Of a stretch of DNA of 64,000 bases, positions 1-8,522 are shown in pieces; within the stretch, counting starts at the first letter, position 1, and each line of letters begins with the position of its first letter. The notes beneath the pieces are model-generated. The model was not told the DNA's origin and did no database searches. It saw nothing but the letters and a program-made list of their open reading frames with translations. Origin of the DNA: Clostridia bacterium. GTDB taxonomy: Bacteria > Bacillota > Clostridia > Oscillospirales > CAG-272. The stretch is taken from NCBI GenBank assembly GCA_017411805.1, contig JAFQPI010000019.1, positions 1 through 64,000 of the forward strand, in the 5' to 3' direction. A program made the position numbers and the translations under genes.

Positions 1-3
1 GCA

Positions 4-112
4 CCTCACGGCGAATTAATTTTTGATGGATTTTGGTGGGATTTTGCGAAGCAAGGTATTAACCTTGCGAGTAAAAGCACGCCGAAATACGCGAAAAGTA
101 ATCGCCGTGAGG
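4..112. repeat. Inverted-repeat element at the window edge
   Basis: An 11-bp perfect inverted repeat (CCTCACGGCGA at 4-14, TCGCCGTGAGG at 102-112) encloses a second hairpin, GCAAGGT at 51-57 with ACCTTGC at 62-68. No oligo-T run follows on either strand, so it does not look like an intrinsic terminator. It lies just past the 3' end of the minus-strand lipoprotein gene. The sequence after it (113-140) resembles a tRNA T-loop but lacks a pairing stem. Nature unknown. Confidence 0.4.
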
Positions 113-159
113 CAATTAGGTTCGACTCCCGTACGGCTAAGCTTGATTTGATACTCAGG

Positions 160-1887
160 TCAATCCTTTATGTTAAAGGTAGCCTTATAGATATATCCGC
201 CCGCGCTTGAGACGTTATAACCGATATAGAAGGTATCGCCTACGTGACAGATATTCTGTGCGCTGTTTGAACTGTCTGAAAGCGTGGCAAGACCGATAAA
301 GGTGCCGTCTGTTTTATATACAGCCACGCTGTTTTTCGCGGAAAGAATGAAATATAGGTACTTACCGTCGCAGTCCATTCCCTGTTTTGTATAGCCGCTT
401 GAATAGCCCGGATATGTCTCCCCTACCTGCTTAAGATCATTATCAAGACGCGCAAAGTCATAGCAACCCGAGAGACCTGCCCAATAGCAATCAAGCACCT
501 CATCGTACGCAAGCGCATAAATACTGAAGCCAAGAGTCTTTGTCTCAACGTACTTCATGGTATCGGCATCGATGACCGTAACCTTTTTCGGCTCGGGTGA
601 ATTATGAACTACGAGTATCTGATTGGTCTTCTTATTGTAAGTTATATCGTTTGTAATACCTGTCCCGAATCCCTCTGAGGTCGCAACGATCTTACCCGTA
701 GCAAGATCGATCTTCAGAAGTGCGGAACGATAAGATGATTTCACATCATTGTTCATCATCATATAGAGATAAGTGCCGTCGGTGCAAGTGCCCTGCGTAA
801 CCTTACAAAGATTTCCGCTGCCATCGGTATACTGATCGACCGTCTGCCATTTAGTCATACTTGCGCTGACTTCCGTAGTTTTTACCGTATTGATCTTTGC
901 CTTGTAGAGTCTGCCGCCGCTCGAGGAGGTATAGTATCCGATATAGAAGGTATCTCCAACATGGCAGATATTTTCCGCCTCGGTAGACTGGACCGAAAGA
1001 TCGATCTGCTTTATGAATTTTCCTTCCTTGTTGTAGACGATGATGCAGTTGGTCTTGTACTGTGCAAAGTATATGTATTTCGAATCAACGTCCATACCCT
1101 GCTTGGTATATCCGGTTTCCTTGCCTACGTATATATCTCCGACCTGATTAAATTCAAGATCGAGCTTTGCAAAATTGTAACCGTACGAGATTCCGACCCA
1201 ATAGCACTGCTCAAAGGGATCATAAGCCATTGAATAGATATCAAGGGTCAAAGTCTTCTTCTCCTTCAGAGTCATCGTCTCAAGGTCATAGATCGAGATC
1301 ATTTTTCTGTCGGGAGAATTATGTACGGCGATCAACTCGCCCGTCTCGGTGTTTACCGTCATATCATTTGAGTGCATGATCTTCAAGCCCTCGTAGGTCT
1401 TTACAAGTGCGCCGGTGCTGATATCATACTTGCGGATAGCAGAGACCGACTCGGGATCCGAACTCTTGCTGTCATTGAGCGCAACGTAATAATACTTTCC
1501 GTCCGTGCACGCCCCCTGAACAACGCGGCATTTCACTCCGTTTGAATCGGTGTGAGCCTCAATGCGTACAATCTCTGTCAAAGATGCGACCTGTTCGTCA
1601 TCCTCGGAAATATGATCAGAAGGCTCGGGGTCCTTTGGTTCGGGATCCGGAGCTTTTGTTTCGGTAGTGGCGGGCTCTGTGGTGGATTCTGTATCGGCGG
1701 GCTCTGTATCGGTAACAGCGTCGGTTTCTTCGGCAGTTGTTTCCTCTTCCGAATCAAAACCGGTATCAGATGCCCCTTCGGTAATACTTTCACTGCCGTT
1801 TTCGGCAGGTATGTTATCCGTACATGCGGTAAAAAGAAAGATCAGAAGCATTACAGCACAGATTGCGCGAATAAAACGCGAAGTCAT
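160..1887 (-). CDS. Lipoprotein with two tandem homologous propeller-like domains
   Basis: 575 residues. An N-terminal lipoprotein signal ends in a lipobox (FTAC, Cys22), so the protein should be anchored on the outer face of the membrane. Residues about 25-105 are an Asp/Glu/Thr/Pro-rich spacer. The rest is an internal duplication: residues about 118-338 and 355-573 align along their length and both contain GYTKQGMD and NICHVGDTFYIGY. Repeated short strand units with regularly placed Tyr/Gly/Asp suggest a beta-propeller-like fold (inference). No catalytic motif is recognised. The gene stands alone, with its own promoter (1935-1963) and the ATG preceded by AAGGAGAA. A role in binding surface ligands is possible but not shown. 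Confidence 0.8.
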   Translation of the reverse strand: MTSRFIRAICAVMLLIFLFTACTDNIPAENGSESITEGASDTGFDSEEETTAEETDAVTDTEPADTESTTEPATTETKAPDPEPKDPEPSDHISEDDEQVASLTEIVRIEAHTDSNGVKCRVVQGACTDGKYYYVALNDSKSSDPESVSAIRKYDISTGALVKTYEGLKIMHSNDMTVNTETGELIAVHNSPDRKMISIYDLETMTLKEKKTLTLDIYSMAYDPFEQCYWVGISYGYNFAKLDLEFNQVGDIYVGKETGYTKQGMDVDSKYIYFAQYKTNCIIVYNKEGKFIKQIDLSVQSTEAENICHVGDTFYIGYYTSSSGGRLYKAKINTVKTTEVSASMTKWQTVDQYTDGSGNLCKVTQGTCTDGTYLYMMMNNDVKSSYRSALLKIDLATGKIVATSEGFGTGITNDITYNKKTNQILVVHNSPEPKKVTVIDADTMKYVETKTLGFSIYALAYDEVLDCYWAGLSGCYDFARLDNDLKQVGETYPGYSSGYTKQGMDCDGKYLYFILSAKNSVAVYKTDGTFIGLATLSDSSNSAQNICHVGDTFYIGYNVSSAGGYIYKATFNIKD

Positions 1888-1934
1888 AAGGGAAAATTCT
1901 CCTTTTTCTTAATTGATAATTTGTTGTATCTATA

Positions 1935-1963
1935 ATTATATCCGAAAACGGTTCACTTGTCAA
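1935..1963 (-). promoter_or_regulatory. Promoter of the duplicated-domain lipoprotein
   Basis: On the minus strand, TTGACA (1963-1958) and TATAAT (1940-1935) are separated by 17 bp, a consensus vegetative-sigma promoter about 50 bp upstream of the ATG at 1887. Confidence 0.75.
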
Positions 1964-2095
1964 GTAAATTTTCCGCAGCTCGCTTCACTTACTTTTTCAT
2001 GCGAGTTCTGTATGGCGAGATATGTTTTCCGCAAAATCAATGACTCACAGATTGCGGTTTTAAAAAATATTTTATTCAGCATATATAGTACCGTC

Positions 2096-2124
2096 TTGTT
2101 TTTTGTCCGACAATATGATATAAT
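2096..2124 (+). promoter_or_regulatory. Promoter of the ClC gene
   Basis: TTGTTT (2096-2101), 17 bp, then TATAAT (2119-2124) with an extended -10 (TGA just upstream). It fires divergently from the lipoprotein promoter in the same intergenic region. Confidence 0.65.
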
Positions 2125-2156
2125 AGATTCATAAAACCGCAATTTTGGAGGTACGC

Positions 2157-3734
2157 ATGAAGCAAAGAGCCCACAGTTCGTTTATAAATACCATACTGCC
2201 CGCCGTGTCCTTTGGCGCGCTGACGGGTGTTCTGACCTCCGTTGTCGTTAATCTCTACAAGGTTTGCGCCAAATACGCGATATCGTTTTCCGAAAAAGGC
2301 TATCATTTTTTATCGGAAAGGCTATATTTTATCCCTCTGATTCTTGCCGTATTCATCCTCCCCGCGTTTCTCTTCGCCTTTATCTATAAGCGGATCCCAA
2401 ATCTGCGCGGAGGAGGCATTCCCACGTCGATAGGCATCCTGCGCGGTATTATTCCGTTCAAATGGATACGCAATATCATCGGCATTTTCTGCATGTCGCT
2501 CGTCTCGTTCCTTATCGGAGTACCTCTCGGAAACGAAGGACCTTCGGTTCAGATGGGAGTTGCGATCGGACGCGGAAGCGTATTCTCATTCGGAAAGAAA
2601 CATCACGTCTGGGACAGATATTCTATGACGGGCGGCGCATGCTCGGGCTTTGCGGTCGCAACCGGCGCGCCGATCTCGGGCGTACTCTTTGCAATCGAGG
2701 AAGCACATCAGCGCATCTCCCCGATGATACTTATGATCGCCACCACCTCCGTAATGTTCGCAACGATGACCACCGAACTTCTCGCGCCGGTGCTCGGAGT
2801 CAGCAAAACTCTCTTCCCCTCAATGGAGCTTCCGACACTCACTCTCCGTGAGGTATGGATCCCCCTCTCCGTCGGCGCTGCCGTCGGACTTTTTGCGGTA
2901 CTCTTCTTGAGATACTATCAATTAATATTCAAATTCTTCAACAAGACCCTGAACCGCATCCGCCATGGATGGCGCATCTTCATCGTCTTCGCACTGACAT
3001 TCACCGCGGGACTGTTTTCCTTTTCATTCATATCCACGGGGCACGAGCTTATCCTCCACCTTCTCGGCGGCGAAACGACCATCCTTATGCTCCTTCTGCT
3101 TCTGATCGTCCGCTCGACCCTCACGCTCTGCGCCAACTCAAACCGCATCACGGGCGGTATCTTCCTCCCATTGATGGCTGTCGGAGCGCTCGTTTCCGCT
3201 ATCCTTGCCAAGTTCTTCGGCTTTATCGGACTTGACTCCTCATACTGCACCGTCATCCTTGTATTCGGTATCATCGCCTGCATCGCGGGTATGATGAAAA
3301 TGCCGCTGACCGCAATAGTCTTCGCCGTCGAGGCACTTTCCTGCTACGGAAACGTCATCTACGTCATTATCACGGCGGGTGTCGCCTTCCTTATAACCGA
3401 GATATTCTGCGCCGAGTCGATAAATGACCGAGTCCTCGAAAACCGTGTTGAAGAGATCAACGAAGGCAAGACCCCGACGATCATCGACCGTTACGTCACG
3501 GTCTGCCCCGGATCATTCGCGATCGGAATGCACGTGCGCGATATTTTCTGGCCGAACGGACTCTTCGTTCTCTCGCATAAGCACACGTTGCCCATCGATA
3601 TGCGCGACAAGCACGCGGCAAAAGCGATACACGAATGTGATATACTACATATCAGATGCACGACATTTGACGAAAAACACACCGAGGAAAAGCTCAAGCT
3701 CATCATCGGAGATTGGGAAAATCCTTCACAATAA
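2157..3734 (+). CDS. ClC-family chloride channel / anion-proton antiporter
   Basis: 525 residues from the ATG at 2157, which sits 5 nt after GGAGG; an upstream in-frame TTG at 2145 overlaps that ribosome site and is not used. ClC signatures are present: GGGIP (about 85-89, the GSGIP position), GNEGP with the gating glutamate (about 125-129), and GGIFLP further on, within roughly ten hydrophobic helices. The short hydrophilic C-terminus has no CBS domains. ClC proteins move chloride or other small anions, often in exchange for protons. The GGGIP and GGIFLP motifs make the fluoride-specific branch less likely. Transcribed alone and closed by a strong terminator. Confidence 0.93.
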   Translation: MKQRAHSSFINTILPAVSFGALTGVLTSVVVNLYKVCAKYAISFSEKGYHFLSERLYFIPLILAVFILPAFLFAFIYKRIPNLRGGGIPTSIGILRGIIPFKWIRNIIGIFCMSLVSFLIGVPLGNEGPSVQMGVAIGRGSVFSFGKKHHVWDRYSMTGGACSGFAVATGAPISGVLFAIEEAHQRISPMILMIATTSVMFATMTTELLAPVLGVSKTLFPSMELPTLTLREVWIPLSVGAAVGLFAVLFLRYYQLIFKFFNKTLNRIRHGWRIFIVFALTFTAGLFSFSFISTGHELILHLLGGETTILMLLLLLIVRSTLTLCANSNRITGGIFLPLMAVGALVSAILAKFFGFIGLDSSYCTVILVFGIIACIAGMMKMPLTAIVFAVEALSCYGNVIYVIITAGVAFLITEIFCAESINDRVLENRVEEINEGKTPTIIDRYVTVCPGSFAIGMHVRDIFWPNGLFVLSHKHTLPIDMRDKHAAKAIHECDILHIRCTTFDEKHTEEKLKLIIGDWENPSQ

Positions 3735-3739
3735 TACTT

Positions 3740-3782
3740 AACACAAAAACCGTTTCGGGATACCCGAAACGGTTTTTGTGTT
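3740..3782. terminator. Bidirectional intrinsic terminator
   Basis: A perfect 20-bp stem (3740-3759 with 3763-3782) and 3-nt loop, with five A on one side and five T on the other. It ends the ClC gene and could also end the convergent minus-strand cluster that stops at 3876. Confidence 0.9.
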
Positions 3783-3875
3783 ATTTGAATATTCCAATCG
3801 GCACCTTTGACGTCGCCGGTCCGCAGACCGCGAGTTCGGTAGTCATCAATCTGATCGGAAAAATCCTTTTCATAC

Positions 3876-4685
3876 TCAAGCCTTGTCAAAAAGACCGATC
3901 AGGTATCTCGAGATCTCGACCGAATAACGCTCGTAGCTTTCTCTTGCCACAGGATCGGGAACCTTCTCGGGCTGTAGCTCGAGGTTGAAATCACCCTCGT
4001 AGCCTGCTTCCTTAAAGGCTTTCATAACGTCCGCCCACGGTACTGTGCCCATATAAGGAGCCTTGTGCATATCGGATGCGCGGTTATTATCGTGAACGTG
4101 GAGCATCTTTATACGCTTGCCCATAGCCGCAATGACCTCGGGGATGTTGTTATCGTGGAACTTATTCTGATGAGCGTGGCCGATATCAAGGCAGATTCCG
4201 ACCTTGTATCCCTCTCCGGCGAGAATATCGACCGCCTCGATAAGCTCGTTTACGGGGAGCTTGCACATATTCTCGATAGCGAGACCGATATTTTTCACGC
4301 CCGATTCCGCAAAGAGGCGCTTGGCGTACGCGACGGTGCCCTCAACGCTCTTGACGTGCATAACAGCCCACTCTGCGCCGAGATACTCGGACGCGCGAAG
4401 CGAACGGACAGCCATTTCGTGGAAGTAATCAAACTTCTCCGAGGTGGGATCCTCGTAGTTATAGCGGTAGGGCAGATGTGTAGTTGCGATCTTGAGCCCG
4501 ACCTCCTTTGCCTTAGCTATGTAGGGGTCGAGATTCTTCTCCCAATCCTCGCTGTCGAGGATATCCTCGTGCGGATAAGGATCGTTGTTGTAAATAACTC
4601 TTGTGAAGCCGACGTCGATCGCGTCGTATCCGAGCTGTTTGAGCTTTTCGATCTTTCTGATATTGGCGTTTGCTGAAAGTAACAT
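3876..4685 (-). CDS. Sugar phosphate isomerase/epimerase family TIM-barrel protein
   Basis: 269 residues from the ATG at 4685, preceded by GGAGGAATATTT; a longer frame upstream has no ribosome site and would overlap the next gene. The protein has the xylose-isomerase-like / AP-endonuclease-2 TIM-barrel pattern: ATTHLPYRYN, WAVMHVKS, GLAIENM, GICLDIGHAH, MLHVHDNN and NLELQPE supply the His/Glu/Asp residues that bind divalent metal in this family. Such enzymes usually isomerise or epimerise sugars or inositols; the substrate cannot be read from the sequence. It is the last gene of a minus-strand run with the radical SAM and phosphatase genes, 16 bp after the former. Confidence 0.85.
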   Translation of the reverse strand: MLLSANANIRKIEKLKQLGYDAIDVGFTRVIYNNDPYPHEDILDSEDWEKNLDPYIAKAKEVGLKIATTHLPYRYNYEDPTSEKFDYFHEMAVRSLRASEYLGAEWAVMHVKSVEGTVAYAKRLFAESGVKNIGLAIENMCKLPVNELIEAVDILAGEGYKVGICLDIGHAHQNKFHDNNIPEVIAAMGKRIKMLHVHDNNRASDMHKAPYMGTVPWADVMKAFKEAGYEGDFNLELQPEKVPDPVARESYERYSVEISRYLIGLFDKA

Positions 4686-4701
4686 AAATATTCCTCCGAA
4701 A

Positions 4702-5550
4702 CTATTTTTTAGTAAAACGTCTTGCATAACCGCAACGGCGGCATAATTCCTCTGCTGCGCGGCGGCGTGTGAATCCGTCGTAGATCTCGCGTGCGCGCGG
4801 AGTGGCAAGTATCTCGTCAAGCTCGGTCTCAAATAGATTTCCGAGACTTATATATCCCTCCGAATCAAGGCAACAGGGCACTACGGTGCCGTCAACGAGC
4901 ACTCCGAACTGATCACGCAGTCCGTGGCAGAAGCAGTCTCCGTCCTCACCGATTGAGGGAGCTTCGGGATCGGGCCAATCAAAGCGGTCGCCGAATTCAA
5001 GGAAGAGGCGCGAATGAAGGCGAAGGCTGTCACCACCCCTCATTGGTTTCCATTCTTCGGGGAACTTTTCGTGCAGACGCGCGAGTATCGCCTCATTCTC
5101 CTTTTCGTCCTCCGAGCCGAGGTTCCAGAGACGCAGGACGGTATATATTCCCTTTTCGGAGGCGCGGAGTGCAAAATCCGCACATCTGTCAAAATATTCC
5201 TTATCCGCAAAGGCGGGATTGGCACTCGGAGCGTGGAGCGAGATGCTGATCTTATAAAAGGGAGCGGCAAGCAGCTCATCGCCGCATTTCGCAAGCAGAG
5301 AGCCGTTCGTCGTCAGCATCGGCAAAAATCCCTTTTCGCTTGCCTTTCTGACGAATTCGGGCAGAAGCGGATGGAGCGTCGGCTCACCCATAAGGTGAAA
5401 GAAGAGGTACTGCACCTTCCCGCGCAGACGGTCGGTCAGAAGATCAAATTCCTCCGCACTCATAAATTTCTTCTCGCGTTTCGTCTTGTGACAGAACGAG
5501 CAGGAAAAATTGCATACGTTCGTTATTTCAAGATAGGCTTTGTTGAGCAT
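4702..5550 (-). CDS. Radical SAM protein with SPASM-like C-terminus
   Basis: 282 residues. The N-terminal half has the radical SAM cluster motif CNFSCSFC (CxxxCxxC) and a GEP motif (MGEPTLHP). The C-terminal part has further Cys residues (GDCFCHG, PCCLDSEG, LCRRCGYARR) as in SPASM/twitch domains that bind auxiliary iron-sulfur clusters. These enzymes modify peptides, carbohydrates or cofactors; no precursor peptide is evident next to it. Its ATG follows directly on the TAA of the phosphatase gene (TAAATG), so the two are translationally linked. Confidence 0.88.
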   Translation of the reverse strand: MLNKAYLEITNVCNFSCSFCHKTKREKKFMSAEEFDLLTDRLRGKVQYLFFHLMGEPTLHPLLPEFVRKASEKGFLPMLTTNGSLLAKCGDELLAAPFYKISISLHAPSANPAFADKEYFDRCADFALRASEKGIYTVLRLWNLGSEDEKENEAILARLHEKFPEEWKPMRGGDSLRLHSRLFLEFGDRFDWPDPEAPSIGEDGDCFCHGLRDQFGVLVDGTVVPCCLDSEGYISLGNLFETELDEILATPRAREIYDGFTRRRAAEELCRRCGYARRFTKK

Positions 5551-6294
5551 TTAATATCTTTCCCTGAGCGCAGTGCTTGCGTGATTGACCGGAAGACCGT
5601 CGCGGTATAGGTGCGAGTCGTTCGAGAGAGTCAAAACTCTTGCGCGCGCGTAGCCGTCAAAGCTCCATCCCCTGCCCTCGTCAAAAAGGATAGCGGTCAT
5701 ACCCGTATGCTTCATTTCGAAATGCACCGAATAATATGGGAACGGTATATCGAGCAGCTCGCTCATAAATATCTTTCCCGCGCCCTCGTGAGCGAAAAGC
5801 GCGACTCTCTTATCCTTGACGTCCTTCGTGACCCTATACATGCCGCGCTCGCGGTCATGTTCAAGACCGAGGGACACGAGCCACGCATCAAGATTCGATC
5901 CGATCCTGCTTACCGATGCGCCGAGATCGAATTCCTTGAGGGAGGGGTGTTCAAACCAATTCTCGCCCATCTCTCTTACCTCACGCGACGCGAGGATCTG
6001 CGAATATTTTGGATTCGCCCAAGCCCAGGTCTTGGATTTTTCATCTATCGGGAGTGCCATCTCGCGGAAAGCATAATTCTCATGCATCCAATCGAGCAAT
6101 ATCGGCTCCTTCCCGACGAGCTCACAGGTGGGCTGTGCCGTCTGTATTGCTCTGGTCGAGGTCGATGCATATATCTCGTCAATGCCAAAAAGGGCAAGAC
6201 GTTTTGCCACAGACTCAGCTTGTCTGTGTCCGAGAGGAGTCAGCTGATCCGGACTGTAGATAGGATCTCCATGGCGAATGTAAAATAGTATCAT
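5551..6294 (-). CDS. Histidine phosphatase family protein
   Basis: 247 residues. It starts with IRHGDP, the RHG phosphohistidine motif of the phosphoglycerate-mutase-like superfamily, followed by LTPLGHRQA and ASTSTRAIQTA; a second His lies in ALFAHEGAGK, all arranged as in this fold. Substrate unknown. The ATG at 6294 has an AGGAGAATAAGG ribosome site inside the 3' end of the phosphopantetheinyl transferase gene, with which it overlaps by 80 bp in another frame. Confidence 0.88.
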   Translation of the reverse strand: MILFYIRHGDPIYSPDQLTPLGHRQAESVAKRLALFGIDEIYASTSTRAIQTAQPTCELVGKEPILLDWMHENYAFREMALPIDEKSKTWAWANPKYSQILASREVREMGENWFEHPSLKEFDLGASVSRIGSNLDAWLVSLGLEHDRERGMYRVTKDVKDKRVALFAHEGAGKIFMSELLDIPFPYYSVHFEMKHTGMTAILFDEGRGWSFDGYARARVLTLSNDSHLYRDGLPVNHASTALRERY

Positions 6295-6871
6295 CCTTAT
6301 TCTCCTTAAACAATCTTACTGTTTCTGCACAACCGTATTCTTCTGTGCAATAGGCAACGGCATATTCGCCGTCATCCGCCCACCAGACGTCTTTCTCCGT
6401 GGAAATAACCGAGAATTTCGAAAAATCTCCGTCGATCCCCTTGCCGCTGAGCTTGACGTAAGCCTCCTTGCCGCACCAGATCTTATAAAAAGTGGAGACA
6501 ATGCCGCGGTAATCCCAAAAGCTTTCAAGCCTTCCCTCCACCGCCGCGATCTCCTCGGTATGAAAATAGCGTCGAGCGATCTTGAGGCATCTCTCCTCCT
6601 CGTCAGGACGGTGCTTGATCTTCTGAACGTCGATCCCTACAGGCACGTCAGCTATCGCAAAGGCAAAAACGTCATCACTGTGGCTGACTGAAAAATGAAC
6701 GTCAAGCATATTTGAAAAGTAGGGCTTTCCGCGCTCAAGACGCCCGATCTTGAATGCATTCTCCGATTCAAGTGTCAGGAAGAGACGGCTCAGATGATAC
6801 TTTGCAAGCTCAACGATCTTCTCGTCGGTCGTCTTCATCGGATCGTTTTCGGTCAAATAAATATAAACCAT
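6215..6871 (-). CDS. 4'-phosphopantetheinyl transferase (Sfp type)
   Basis: 218 residues from the ATG at 6871, preceded by AAAAGGAGGTGCGAT. Family motifs: HFSVSHS, VGIDVQKI (magnesium-binding Asp) and WCGKEAYVKLSGKG (the WxxKEA helix). It transfers phosphopantetheine from CoA to carrier-protein serines; no carrier protein or synthase gene is nearby. The last ~25 residues are read in the region that also encodes the start of the phosphatase, and look unlike the family, so the original C-terminus may have been lost or shifted. Confidence 0.85.
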   Translation of the reverse strand: MVYIYLTENDPMKTTDEKIVELAKYHLSRLFLTLESENAFKIGRLERGKPYFSNMLDVHFSVSHSDDVFAFAIADVPVGIDVQKIKHRPDEEERCLKIARRYFHTEEIAAVEGRLESFWDYRGIVSTFYKIWCGKEAYVKLSGKGIDGDFSKFSVISTEKDVWWADDGEYAVAYCTEEYGCAETVRLFKENKDDTILHSPWRSYLQSGSADSSRTQTS

Positions 6872-6938
6872 ATCGCACCTCCTTTTAGCCATATTATACC
6901 ACATTTCCGCGCGTTTTTCAAGCTTTTACATAAAAATA

Positions 6939-6964
6939 CGGGCGGATGCCGAAGCATCCGCCCG
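6939..6964 (-). terminator. Terminator of the spore protein gene
   Basis: An 11-bp GC-rich perfect stem (6939-6949 with 6954-6964) and TTCG loop as read on the minus strand, followed by TATTTTTA. It separates the spore protein gene from the transferase gene. Confidence 0.9.
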
Positions 6965-6983
6965 ATGTGTTAAAGAAAAGCTT

Positions 6984-7169
6984 TTAGTTCTTGCCCTGAA
7001 GCTCGTTCTCGTACTTCTCTACCATCTTCTTGACCATCTGGCCACCGATGGAGCCTGCCTGGCGAGCGGTAAGGTCGCCGTTGTAGCCCTGGTTAAGAGT
7101 TACGCCTACCTCGTTTGCCGCTTCGTTCTTGAACTGTTCGAGAGCCTTCTTTGCATTCTTGTTAGCCAT
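6984..7169 (-). CDS. Alpha/beta-type small acid-soluble spore protein
   Basis: 61 residues, the usual length. NEAANEVGVTL, around the germination-protease site, and GSIGGQMVKKMV are hallmark sequences of this family, which coats and protects DNA in dormant spores. The ATG follows AAGGAGAATTTCAA. The gene is monocistronic with a strong terminator. It should be under the forespore sigma factor G; I could not identify a convincing sigma-G promoter by eye. It is the best evidence that the organism sporulates. Confidence 0.95.
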   Translation of the reverse strand: MANKNAKKALEQFKNEAANEVGVTLNQGYNGDLTARQAGSIGGQMVKKMVEKYENELQGKN

Positions 7170-7458
7170 TTTGAAATTCTCCTTATGCTTAACGCATTGA
7201 TTTCTTTGTTGGGTGCAATCGCTCGCGGAGTGTCTTTCGGCAGCTTTTACCGCCCAAATCTGCGTGCGAATGCGAATCTATATCAATTGAGCCCGCAGAC
7301 TTCGTCACATGAGCTTTCGGTTGCCGTCAGACTCCGCGCCGCCGACTTGCGTTCTCTGCTAATATTGTTCTCCGCATTCGGAATTATATGAATTCCTTTT
7401 TTTGCGAATTTTTATTTTGCATAAGGATTTTTTCTATATCAATTACCGGATTCAGCTG
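7170..7458. other. Intergenic stretch with no recognised gene
   Basis: Between the spore protein and LicD genes. The only notable feature is GGAATT-ATATG-AATTCC at 7380-7396 followed by seven T on the plus strand, which could be a weak terminator of an unrecognised plus-strand RNA. The 68-codon plus-strand frame here has no coding character. Confidence 0.4.
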
Positions 7459-8310
7459 TCACCGGATACTTCTTGTAAACACCTCAAAAGTCATTCCGTC
7501 GCGATAGTTAAGATACTCGGTGTAAGACCTTTCAGTATCGACCAGGATCGCATGCACCTTGCATTTTCTGTCTTCCTCGTCGGGAATCTTCATATAATCG
7601 CCGTAGAGAGTAGTAAGCAATTCATCGTAATGCGCCGACATGGGTACAAGCATATCCTCAAATTGCATCTCCGTGATATCCGAAAACCATCTGCGCGGAT
7701 ATACTCCCTTTTTGAATGATGACGTCGCGCCAAAAAAGCTGTGGACGTATTCGCTGCCCGATGCGCGTCTTCGTTTTGTTATAGCACAGAAGGGCTTCAT
7801 CGGAAGGATTCTGCAAAGCTGCATGAATAACTTCTTTCCCCGGGAGCGCGTTTCGTATCCCCTCCTGTACAAAGCCTTCGCCAAGACCACCTTCGAGGAC
7901 GCGAACTGGATCATTCTTATCAGCCTATTTCCCGCCGCGTTGTCAACCGGAAAAATGTCGACGTATATTCCCTGATGTATATCATTATCCTTCGGATGAT
8001 ACTTTTCAAGGCAGGTGGTATTATTCTTTCTCAATTTTGAGAAAAACATCGGCCAATGCTCGGAAAACTCGCGCTGTAAATAGTATTTCCCATCCCACTC
8101 ATCAGCAGGTAGAGACATTAGCTTTTCGTACTCTTCTCTGAGCATCGCAATATCCAGATCGTCATCCCAAGGAATGATCCCACCGTGTCTTACCGCGCCG
8201 AGAGCAGTACCCGCAAACAATATGTATTTTATATCATGCTTTTTGCATACCCTGTCAAATTCGCGCAGTAATTCGATCAAGACAGCCTGATGCTCTTTCA
8301 ATCCCATCAT
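7459..8310 (-). CDS. LicD family phosphotransferase
   Basis: 283 residues from the ATG at 8310; a GTG at 8343 would add 11 residues but has no ribosome site. The LicD signature is clear: FAGTALGAVRHGG then IPWDDDLDIAM, the nucleotidyltransferase-fold active site with metal-binding Asp residues. LicD proteins transfer phosphocholine or similar phospho-groups from CDP-activated donors to teichoic acids or other surface glycans. No other wall polysaccharide gene adjoins it, so its acceptor is unknown. Confidence 0.88.
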   Translation of the reverse strand: MMGLKEHQAVLIELLREFDRVCKKHDIKYILFAGTALGAVRHGGIIPWDDDLDIAMLREEYEKLMSLPADEWDGKYYLQREFSEHWPMFFSKLRKNNTTCLEKYHPKDNDIHQGIYVDIFPVDNAAGNRLIRMIQFASSKVVLAKALYRRGYETRSRGKKLFMQLCRILPMKPFCAITKRRRASGSEYVHSFFGATSSFKKGVYPRRWFSDITEMQFEDMLVPMSAHYDELLTTLYGDYMKIPDEEDRKCKVHAILVDTERSYTEYLNYRDGMTFEVFTRSIR

Positions 8311-8457
8311 AGTATTCTCTTTTCCGTAATGCTGTTTTTCCACTATAGTTTAACACCAAACGGCGCATATAGGTTTAACAATTTGTAACTTTTTCTTCAT
8401 ATGGCGATATATTGATCTTTTTACGCGATAATTTGCCATCAAATTCAAAAAAAGCGA

Positions 8458-8486
8458 TTGACAAAAATACATTTTTAGTTTATAAT
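8458..8486 (+). promoter_or_regulatory. Promoter of the orphan solute-binding protein gene
   Basis: TTGACA (8458-8463), 17 bp, TATAAT (8481-8486). The block GATTGACAAA...TTTTAGTTTATAATAATTA is almost identical to the tyrS promoter at 10231-10259. Confidence 0.8.
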
Positions 8487-8522
8487 AATTATATCCATAT
8501 ATTATTACGGAGGAATTACTCA

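Noticed and set aside
113..142. tRNA- or tmRNA-like 3' end (GGTTCGACTCC followed by an acceptor-like stretch)
   Set aside because: The five-base stem on either side of the T-loop-like sequence does not pair, there is no CCA, and no matching 5' half is visible in the window.
7185..7391. 68-codon plus-strand frame between the spore protein and LicD genes
   Set aside because: No ribosome site or promoter and no family resemblance; its start lies in the leader of the spore protein gene on the other strand.
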